Origin: Gautieria morchelliformis
Taxonomy: Eukaryota; Basidiomycota; Agaricomycetes; Gomphales; Gomphaceae
Length of the DNA: 64,000 nt
NCBI GenBank assembly: GCA_015179125.1
Contig: WHVA01000403.1
Location: forward strand, 43,210-107,209
Reading direction: 5' to 3'
Position 1 is the first letter of the stretch. The number at the start of each line of letters is the position of its first letter. Made by a program: the position numbers and the translations under genes. The notes beneath the pieces are model-generated. The model ran no database searches, was not told the origin of the DNA, and saw only the letters and a list, made by a program, of their open reading frames with translations. Of the stretch, positions 52,823-61,710 are shown piece after piece.

Positions 52823-55408
52823 TTGCTGTACGTAAACCTACCACCGGAAGCAGAACACATCCGTGCCACCGGAAATATTTCGCAATGCCTCGCTGAAGCC
52901 TCCAGGAAGCATGATAAAGTGGAGGTGGAGATTCCGGAGTACCTGCAGGAGTTCGAGGATGTCTTTTCCAAGGAGTCATTTGATGCCTTGCCTCCATGGA
53001 AGCTGTGGGACCATGCTATCGAGTTGGAGCCTGGGTCAAAGCCCACTGACTGCAAGGTCTACCCGCTGTCACCCAAGGAGCAGGTAGAGCTTGATGCGTT
53101 CCTTGCGGGAAACCTCTGTACAGGGAGGATCTGCCCCTCCAAGTCACCCATGGCATCTCCGGTGTTCTTCATCAAGAAGAAGGATGGCTCGCTCAGACTT
53201 GTGCAGGATTACCAGGCCTTGAATACGATCATGATCAAGAACCAGTACCCCATTCCACTCATTTCCGAACTGATCACACAACTCCGTGGGGCAAGGTACT
53301 TCACTAAGCTGGATGTCCGCTGGGGCTTCAATAATGTTCGGACCCATGAGGGAGACAAGTGGAAGGCCGCATTCCGCACCAACTGCGGACTCTTTGAGCC
53401 ACAGGTCATGTTCTTTGGCCTCACCGACAGTCCTGCCACATTCCAGACAATGATGAATGACATCTTCCGTGACATGATAGCAGAAGGGGTTGTCTGTGTC
53501 TACCTTGATGACATCCTCATCTTCACGAAAACAATGTCGGAACATCGGGAGGTCGTGTGGAGAGTGCTGGAATGGCTCCGGGAGTACAACCTGTGTCTCA
53601 AGCCAGAAAAGTGCGAATTTGAGCGGACATGGATAGAGTACCTTGGGGTGATTGTGTCGGAAGGAAAGGTGGAAATGGACCCAGTCAAAGTTTCTGGTGT
53701 GTTGGAATGGCCTGTGCCGCAGAACAAGGAGGTCCAGTCCTTTGTTGGGTTTGTCAATTTCTACCGGCGGTTCATCAAGGACTTCTCCTGCCATGCCCAT
53801 GCCCTCTTCAACCTCACCAAGAAGGATGTTGGATGGTGGCGGGGGGATCCAGAACAGGCCTCCTTTGACAAACTCAAGGAGCTGATCACTTCTGCTCTGG
53901 TCCTGATATTTCCCGACGACTCTCGTCCTTATCGAGTTGAGGCGGATTCTTCTGACACAGCCACCAGAGCGGTTTTGTCGCAGCAGTCATTGGAAGATGG
54001 TGGGGGGTGGCATCCGATTGCCTTCTTCTCTAAAAGCCTTAGTCCGGTGGAATGGAATTATGAGATCCACGACAAGGAAATGCTGGTGATCATCCGCGTG
54101 CTGGAGGAGTGGCGACACTTCCTTGAGGATGCTCTGTGCCCATGAAAGATCTGGACAGACCACAAGAACCTGCAGTACTTCCACACATCGAATAAATTGA
54201 ACCGACGACAAGTGCGGGGGTCCCTATACCTGTCTCAGTTCGACTTCATGCTCCATCACTGCCCTGGTATCACCATGGGCAAGCACGATGCCCTATCCCA
54301 CTGCACAGATCATGGAAGCGGAAGCGGAGACAATGCTGACATGACATTGCTCCACCCAAGTCTCTTTTCAATCCGCACCCTAGAAGGAATGACTGCAGTT
54401 GGGGTGGAAGTGGAAATGCTCCGGGACATCCGGAGGCAGTACAGGAATGGAGAGAATGAGGAATCGGTGGTGAAGGCAGTGGAGGAACTGCGGAAAGGGC
54501 ACTCACAGGCTGTACGGGCAGTGGAGTGGTCAGAACGTGATGGGCTGCTCCACTTCAGAGGCAAGGTCTATGTTCCAGGTGGGGTGGACCTCTGCTGCCG
54601 CATTGTGTCCCAACACCATGACACCCAGGTCACTGGGCATGCTGGCAGGTGGAAGATGCTGGAGTTAGTCGCTCGGAACTACTGGTGGCCTCAGATGTCC
54701 CGCTACATTGGACAGTATGTGAAGACGTACGACCTTTGACTCCGGACCAAAGCACAGCAACATCCGCCCGTCGGAGAAATTGTTCCACTCCCGATTCCAG
54801 AATCCCACTGGGACACCATCAGTGTTGACTTCATCGTTGAACTCAGAGAGTCTCATGGCTACGATGCAATCATGAACATTGTGGACTCGGTAAGCAAGGT
54901 GTCCCACTTCATTCCGATGCACACGACAATCACAGCCCTCGGAGCGGCCCGCCTGTTCCTTGCACATGTCTGGAAGTTGCATGGGCTCCCGAAGCAAGTC
55001 GTTTCCGACCGAGGTCCGCAGTTCATCGTGGAACTGACTCGGGAGCTCTACCGCCTGCTTGGCATAAATCTGGCTACCACCACAGCATACCATCCACAGG
55101 GTGATGGACAGACAGAATGGGTCAATCAGGACCTGGAGCAATATCTCTGCCTCTTTGTCAATGAGAGGCAGGATGACTAGGATGAGTTACTTCCACTGGC
55201 GGAATTCCAATACAACAACCATGTACATTCTGCTACGCAACAGACTCCCTTCATGCTCTACTCTGGATGACACCCGCGGATGGGCTTTGAGCCACGCCAG
55301 GCAGAGTCGCGACTCAAGACAGTCAATGAGTTCCAAGACCGCATGGACTCCACCCTTTTGGAAGCCAAGTCTGCCCTTGCGAAGGCCAAGGATGACATGG
55401 CAAGGTAC
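52823..55408 (+). pseudogene. pol: Gypsy2 RT, RNase H and integrase
   Basis: RT 52823-54145: VEIPEYLQEFEDVFSKESFD, SPVFFIKKKDGSLRL and the catalytic YLDDILIF near 53500; RNase H with RVEADSSDTATRAVLS. After a stop at 54143, DHKNLQYF and the integrase follow: zinc-binding part near 54700 with TYDL-stop where Gypsy1 has ACDLC, so two Cys codons are lost. The core has VDFIVELRESHGYDA, VVSDRGPQF and GQTEWVNQDLEQYL. TAG at 55178 replaces the Trp of Gypsy1, and TGA at 55268 falls where Gypsy1 has Gln. The reading is interrupted after AKDDMARY by the LTR at 55409. Confidence 0.88.
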
Positions 55409-55781
55409 TGTAGAGGACAGGAATTATAGGCAGTAGGACTGGACTTGGTGCTCAAAAGAATAGACTAGAAATCAATTCACTCTCTCAGTGAATTTAGTGG
55501 TCACTGAGAGAGGGGGGAAATGTGTCTTACTGTGCATATACTACCACCCGGCCCTTTAGCGCCCATGGCAGCGTGAATCGAAATGATTATGTAAGGGTGC
55601 CGGTGGTGAAAAGAAGGAAAACAAATCAAAATAGAAGTACAAATATTTGATAGAAAATTTCGGAAAATTTTGAAAAATAAAGTGATCATAGTAGAACAAT
55701 TTGAAAACAAATTGGAAAGAAATACGAATGGTGGAATGTATTTGGCTTGATTTTGGTGCAGGAGCATAAATGCACCCAAGA
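55409..55781 (-). mobile_element. Solo LTR, Copia family B, minus orientation (TSD GGTAC)
   Basis: GGTAC lies at 55404-55408 and 55782-55786. On minus it starts TCTTGGGTGCATTTATGCTCC and ends CCTGTCCTCTACA; its first 35 bases match family A, and the rest is distinct. It carries the same hairpin type (CTCTCTCAGTGA/TCACTGAGAGAG). A truncated copy lies at 34980-35190. Removing it and one GGTAC joins the Gypsy2 integrase frame perfectly (ARY to YNRR). Confidence 0.92.
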
Positions 55782-55786
55782 GGTAC

Positions 55787-56253
55787 TACAACCGACGCTG
55801 GGTTCCTGCCCTGGAGTACCAAGTTGGAGACAAGGTGTATCTAGATCAAGTGACATCTGCACCACATGCCCTTCACAGAAGCTTGCCCACCGCTACCTTG
55901 GGCCCTTCACAGTGATGTGGAGGGTTGGACGGAACGCATACCACCTCCGACTTCCAAACTCCATGTCCCACCTACACCCCGTCTTCATCATGGTGAAGTT
56001 GCTCCCTGCTCTTGAGGACCCAATTCCAGGTCGGAAGGATCGTCCACCACCTCCACCGGAAATTGTAGATGGGGAAGAGCACTATGTGGTGGAACAGATC
56101 CTGGACAGTCGGTGTGTGCAAGGATGACTCCAATTCCTCATGAAATGGAAAGGGTATGGGTATGAGGAGAATTTGTGGGTCCTGGAGCAAGATGTCTCTG
56201 CTCCGGACAAACTCCGTGAGTTCTATAGGACACACCCTGGTGCCCCTCGCTGA
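55787..56253 (+). pseudogene. Gypsy2 integrase C-terminus and chromodomain
   Basis: The GPF/Y-type end of the integrase reads KLAHRYLGPFTVMWRVGRNAY and LPNSMSHLHPVFIMV. A chromodomain follows: HYVVEQILDSR, then after a TGA at 56125 FLMKWKGYGYEENLW. At the position of the TGA, Gypsy1 has Arg. A frameshift lies near 55850. The second TGA at 56251 follows APR. Confidence 0.85.
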
Positions 56254-56323
56254 ATCCGCTCGCTGGCCTTTCAATCCCTCGTGTCCTGTGCTTCGAGGAC
56301 ACAGCAAGCTAGAAGGGGGGTGA

Positions 56324-56470
56324 TGTCAGGGGACACCCTGTTTTCCATTTCCAGTTCCGACACCACACCCAGTTCCAACTCCATTTCCGATTCAATATCC
56401 GACTCCGCTTTCGGAAATGATTCCGCTTCTGGCAGAACTTCCACCAGTTCTGTTTGCTTTGCCAATTCCA
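56324..56470 (+). mobile_element. Truncated 3' LTR of Gypsy2
   Basis: TGTCAGGGGACACCCTG continues in step with the 5' LTR up to GCCAATTCCACT, then changes abruptly to Tc1-like transposase sequence. The inner 147 bp remain of about 415. Confidence 0.85.
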
Positions 56471-57145
56471 CTGTCACTCGCCTCTTTCCCCTCACAAAAC
56501 ATGCTTTCCACAGGGCTCGTTGGCCTTGGATTGCCCAAGCCCTCCCTCGGTAGGTTGTCCAACGATCGGCAGCACTCTCGTCCACAAATACCAGCTGCTC
56601 TCTTGAGTACATACCAATCCACCATATATTCAGCCCACTTGATGGCACTCCATTCAGCAGCAACCCGTGTAAGCTAACAGGCATTAGAACAATGCCTGTC
56701 TATGTGAAAATAAATACCTTTTTCATGGAGAACCCAGATTGTCGTAAGGCCCACCCGATCGTTGCCAGCGATGCAGTGATACCTTGGATGTTGCACAGAG
56801 CTCTCTGTAGTTCGTCCAAATAGGCGTCGCAGTTTTGATGCAGACATCCATGGAGCAGCTGCAACTGTACTATGAGTCTCACAGAAAAATAGTCAAGGGT
56901 GACTGATGTGCATTTATATCTGTATTCCTCAGAGCTCTCCTCCTTCGTCTAGATGCGGGGTCGTTGATCACCTCACCCATTCGACGATGCAAAGCTCGGA
57001 TTGACTTGATTTTGTTGATACTAATACCACTGTAGGCCGAGACTTCGCTGATGGGAAATATGGAGAGCATGCGAATAATCGTCCAGCACAGATCCTCAGA
57101 CACCCGAACACCATTAGGCATGGGTGGGAGCAAACAACAAAGCAC
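56471..57145 (-). pseudogene. Tc1/mariner-like DDE transposase, truncated
   Basis: On minus, exon 1 (57145 to about 56930) has an N-terminal helix-turn-helix: VSEDLCWTIIRMLSIFP and SEVSAYSGISINKIKSI. The next exon has YLDELQRALCNIQGI and IGWALRQSGFSMKKV, the second DNA-binding part. The catalytic domain starts REQLVFVDESAADRWTTYRG (first Asp in VDES) and RAWAIQGQR, then stops at 56471 where the Gypsy2 LTR begins. The second D and final D/E are lost. This domain order is common in agaricomycete Tc1-like elements. Confidence 0.75.
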
Positions 57146-57544
57146 GTGCAGTCATGGGAACGTTGGATTTCGCTACAGGTCTGCACAGCAGGTTTCCACC
57201 AGGCTAACGCGATGAAATAAAACCGAAATCTCTTTGTGAAAATCTCAGAGTGGACTTTCTCTTCAGTTTCTAAAAGGACCGCTGGTTTCAAAGTGTGCAG
57301 AAGGTCCAGAAAATTCAAACAAGGCCTCCTAAGGCCGCAATTGGTATAGAACGGGAATGCCAGGTTTCCTGGCTCTAATCTCTTCTCAGAAATTCACTTA
57401 ATAACAATCTCAGAAAATTTTATTATTGAAGCTAGCTGAGAAACTCAGTTGTTGTGGTGGAAAAATCAGAGGGGTCTATATTTATAAAATTGCACAAAAA
57501 GCACAATGCGCGTCGGAGTCCAGACTTGACTGCAAACAGCTGTA
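57146..57544. other. AT-rich spacer, no gene
   Basis: It probably includes the 5' untranslated part and terminal region of the truncated Tc1-like element. A clear inverted repeat or TA duplication was not found. Confidence 0.4.
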
Positions 57545-58800
57545 ATGCGTGAGATGGCACGTGGGATCCGATAGAGTTGCCACCAGGGAAGAACATTGTG
57601 GGTAGCCGTTGGGTTTTTGTGGTCAAAACAGATGCAAATTTGAATTGGGCAAAGCAAGAATCGTCACCCAAGGATTTACTCAGCGTCCGGGAATGGACTA
57701 TTTTGAGGTCACCTCCCCTGTCGTTAAAATTCAGAGCCTGCGTGTCTTACTTGCCCTCGGCATCCACAATGGGTGGCGGATTGAGATGATGGATGTTAAG
57801 GGCGCATACCTTAACTCTAGATTGGAAGAAGAAATATACATGCGCCAACCGGAGGGGTTTGACAATGGGTTGGGACGAGTCCTGAAATTGCATCGTGCCA
57901 TTTATGGACTGAAGCAATCAGGCGGTGTCTGGTATGAACGGCTGTCCAAAGTACTATTCGATGATGGGTTTACGCGCAGTCATGCTGACGACTGTATCTT
58001 CTTCAAAAAACACAATGATAATATTACTATTGTCACTGTCTATGTCGACAACCTAGGCCTCCTCACGAGTACAGAGGAAGTAATGGTGCGTATCAAAAAC
58101 CAATTGAACACTCATTTCCCTATGAAAGATCTTGGCGAAATGCAAAGAATCCTTGGAATCAGAGTGGAAATTGACCGTAACGCCGGTACCATTAAATTAT
58201 CTCAAGGCCATTATATTGACATCATTTTGCATCAATTCAATTTGGTCAAGGCACCGCCGGTAACTACCCCAGTCGCAAAGGACATCAAATCATTAGTGCC
58301 CCGTCCCAAACAGGAACAGGTACTAGATGTTCCTTATGCACAAGCCGTGGGATCTCTTATGTATGCCGCTCTTGGTTCACGACCCGATATTGCATTCGCC
58401 GTACAACAACTTGGTCAACACACTCACAACTATACTGTTGCGCATTGGATGGCTGTTAAACACATCATTCGGTACCTTAAAGGTACCCGAGATCTAGGAA
58501 TCACCCTCCGCGGTTCCACGCTTTCCCCACAACTCGAAGTCTACACTGATGCCGACTTTGCAAATCTTGCCGATTCCAAATCAATTGGCGGCTATATTTG
58601 TCTTTATGCCGGTGGCGTCATTGCATGGCTATCGAAAAAGCAAACACGGATCGCTTTATCTACAACCGAATCCGAGTCTATGGCTCTTGTCCCCGGAGCC
58701 AAACACATCTTATGGGTAAATCATTTACTCCAAGAGCTCGGTTTCCATTGTGACTACCCCGCGCATATGCACTGCGACAATCTTCAAACGATCGTGGAAT
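57545..58800 (+). pseudogene. Copia2 RT and part of RNase H (plus orientation)
   Basis: It opens inside RT at WDPIELPPGKNIVGSRW, with a frameshift near 57640, then ARIVTQGFTQRPGMDY, MMDVKGAYLNSRLEEEIYM and IYGLKQSGGVWYERL. The active site is YVDNLGLLTS, the second Asp replaced by Asn. SRPDIAFAVQQLGQH and the RNase H motifs VYTDADFANLADSKS, STTESESMAL and HMHCDNLQT follow. Similarity ends near 58795 inside RNase H. It starts almost exactly where the minus-strand Gag-IN half at 59150-61460 stops. Confidence 0.88.
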
Positions 58801-59149
58801 CATCATGCTCGCAGCCGACAGTAGAGGGTCTACTGGAGGGTCTCAACGATGTTTAGTTGTCAACGCAGCGATCTTTTTCAAGATTGCTTCGAATCCACAA
58901 TCGGTTGGTTGGGTGGCGATCAACCGCAGGATAGTTCAAAAAGGTGTAAAGGTGTCGACCTTCAGCCTTATGTCACAAGGGCACTACAGAACTTGACCAA
59001 TGTGTGGTATTCTGAATGCTACGTAGTGACAGTGTAAGGGTAAGATGCGATGGGGGCCACTGGCCGGTTCCCACACATAACTATACAGTGGGTCCCTATG
59101 GGGCCCACTGGGATTATGTAATAACTAGTGTACATGTATGATACATAGG
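58801..59149. other. Unassigned spacer between two Copia halves
   Basis: No LTR, coding or RNA feature could be supported. A short dyad GTGGGTCCC...GGGGCCCAC occurs at about 59090-59110. Confidence 0.4.
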
Positions 59150-61460
59150 TTATTTACAGGTTCAGCGCTTCAGTATATGACAATGGTTCAGTGACTATTT
59201 CCGTCGCTGATAAAGCACGATTGCCCTCGTCCATGCGGCGGTAATCTGGTGCGGGTTTAGCGGCGATTCTAGTGCTGTGATGGGGTTCTGGCGCATTGGT
59301 GCTGGTGAGATGGTGGGAGCCACAGGTACAGTGGTTGTGGCGCTCTTCACTGAAGGTGTTAAAATTGGAACGGGCATTTCATCGTCATCGTCGGTTTCCG
59401 GTGGAGGGTGGAGATCCTCATTTTCGTCAAATATAATGTTCCTTGAGGTCTGAATGTGATTGGAACACATGTTGAAGTATTTCCACACCTTGAAATTGGC
59501 AGCAACACCAGTAAAGATGTGCTGCTCCGACTTTGGTTCCAGCTTAGTGCGTCTCTGATCCAGTACCTTGACCCAATACCTTTTTCCACATTCTTCTAAC
59601 CTCCCGATATCAGGCTTCCTTCCAAAAAAGACCTGATAAGGGGTTATCTCTGCCTCGAGCGCCTTTGTTAGCGATCTATTTTTGATGTAGCATGCATACG
59701 CCACTGCCTCCACCCACAACATCTTCGGCAATTTCTTGGCAAAAAGCATGGCGCAGGTGGGCTCAAGTAAGGTACGATTGAGTCGCTCCGCAATGCCATT
59801 TTGTGCTGGAGAATAAGGTGCCGTATATTCCATGATGATACCGTTCTCGGCACAAAATGCTTTGAACGCCGAGCTAGTATATTCACCCCCACCATCACTA
59901 CCTAGCCTTTTCAATTGAAGCTCTGTCTGGGTTTCAACAAAGGCTTTGTAATCCTTGAAGCGGTTTAGGACATTGTCCTTGGTGTGACTAAAATAGAGCG
60001 TTGAATAACGACTCTTGGCATCAGTGAAGGAATAAAAATAGTGTTCTCGCGCTGGACCTTCTGTACTTGCCTGTCCCCACACATCAGATACAGTGAGATC
60101 ACCGATATATACAGTGGTGTCTTCTGCACATGTGGGGAATTGCTCAATGTATTGTTTACCTTCAATACAAGGTACACACTGAGTTACTGGCGGTTTCGTG
60201 TCCACAGTCATTCCAGTGACTAAATCACGAGATTTCATTAGTTTGATGGCGCCCAAATTGATATGTCCCAGCACTTGGTGCCAATTGTCCCAGGACTTCG
60301 GTCTGGCGAGGGCTGTGAAATCTTTGTCACCCATGGAATGGATGCGCATACGCATACAATAAATGCGTCCAGTTTTCTGGCCCTCGGCAAACACTGTACC
60401 CGATGGAGATTTAATCTTCACGACGTCATTTGTGAAGAGAGCCACATGTCCTTGATCTGTAAGCCGACCGATGCTCAAAATATTATTAGGAGCATCAGGC
60501 ACATGCTTGACGTCAGTGAGCTTTGCAGCAAAAGTGCGGTCACCGACGAAAAAATCAATTGGAATTGTGCCTCATCCTTGGGTACGCAAAATAGTCCCTG
60601 GCATGATGCCCTCGATTTCCGATGGCTCCGGAGTGAAATTAGTAAAGTACTCTCAATTACGTGCAATATGGGTGGTTGACCCTGTATCTTCCAACCAGTC
60701 TGATGCTGATATATTGGCATGGCACGCGAGATCTTCAACGATCCTTGGGTGTTCAACTGCTGCAAAGACAAATTCGGAATCATTGTTATTTTCATTGTTC
60801 TCCATAGCTTGTTTTGTCAAATTATTGGGCTGTTTTTCCTTCCACCACTTGGGGGATTGCCCTTCTTTTCCACCACCTTTAGCCCAACAATCCTTCTTCC
60901 AATGCCCTTTTTTTTTCCACAATTCATGCACTTTCCTTTTGTAGCCCCATCATTCTTTCATCCTTTTGACCCTTTTCTTGTGCTTTCAAGGCCATCTCCG
61001 CTCCAGGGGCAGATCTTTTAATACGGTCCTTGAGAGAGTGTAACTGTTTTTGTAGGCCCTTTAGTTTATGGATATGCTCTTCCATGTTTGCGCCTTCTTC
61101 GGTAAAGGAGCGGAAAAACTCGCGGCGAACATTGATTACACCTATTTCTCCTTTTGCCTCGAAGATCGTGAGTAAGGCTAGCCATACGCCTCGTGACGTT
61201 GAGGCACCATCTGTATACACTAGATACTCATCGCTGATCCGAAGATTAATGGCCGCATAGGCTTGTTGGTCCTTTTTAGTCCAGTCTGCGATCGCTGCCC
61301 TTTCCGGGTCCGTGATATTCCTCGGATCCGCCGGTGTCGGTTTCGGTACCATGCCATCAACATGGTCCCAAAGATCCTATTCTATCAAGATCTACCTCAT
61401 TTTCTCTTTCCAAGCTGCATAGTTACTGCCGATGAGCAGCTCAATTCTATCGAGCGAGCT
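59150..61460 (-). pseudogene. Copia2 Gag, protease and integrase (minus orientation)
   Basis: Gag begins IELLIGSNYAAWKEKMR, with two TAG codons before DLWDHVDGMV. A UBN2-type core follows (VWLALLTIFEAKGEIG, FRSFTEEGANMEEHIHKLKG), then a zinc knuckle with HWKKDCWAKGGGKEG. The protease start is WLEDTGSTTHIARN at about 60690. Pre-integrase: WHQVLGHINLGAIK and CVPCIEGKQ. Integrase core: VSDVWGQASTEG, GSDGGGEYTSSAF and NGIAERLNRTL. The linker ALSATEIVTEPLSYTEALN at about 59160-59215, in a shifted frame, is where RT should start, but no RT follows. The gag-to-protease part carries frameshifts. Confidence 0.9.
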
Positions 61461-61543
61461 CGGCTGTGGGACCGCTGATACAGTAGTAGATATATATGAT
61501 TGTTGCAGATTTTTTTGGTTGATATGGACTGGGTTAGAGCGCG

Positions 61544-61710
61544 GGGCCCATAACCCTGTTAGACGCAGTAGATAGTTAGGATTATCGAGCGATGTCTCGG
61601 AATTCCTATATACATGATTTTGAGTCGGAGAGAAGAAACTAGTAAACTACCTTGAGTCATCGTGGTACACTATGGTTACATGACTAAACTACTCATGTGT
61701 CATCGATACA
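61544..61710 (-). mobile_element. 5' LTR end and primer-binding site of Copia2
   Basis: On minus the LTR ends CTGCGTCTAACA and is followed by GGGTTATGGGCCCCGC, the same primer-binding site as in Copia1. The proposed LTR start TGTATCGATGACACATG at 61710 makes an LTR of about 153 bp. No second LTR was found to confirm the outer border. Confidence 0.55.

Larger units (their letters stand above)
43544..56470 (+). mobile_element. Gypsy2 chromovirus, host of nested insertions
   Basis: LTR sequence TGTCAGGGGACAC starts at 43544 and again at 56324; they match for about 147 bp, after which the 3' LTR is cut at about 56470. Between lie Gag, protease, RT, RNase H, integrase and a chromodomain in Ty3 order. 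Nested in it are a full Copia (43921-50190), a solo LTR (52245-52623) and a minus solo LTR (55409-55781). Without them the element would be about 5.9 kb. The 3' LTR is joined directly to Tc1-like transposase sequence. Confidence 0.9.

Noticed and set aside
52681-53800. Minus ORFs over the Gypsy2 polymerase
   Set aside because: Antisense shadows of the clear RT frame on plus.
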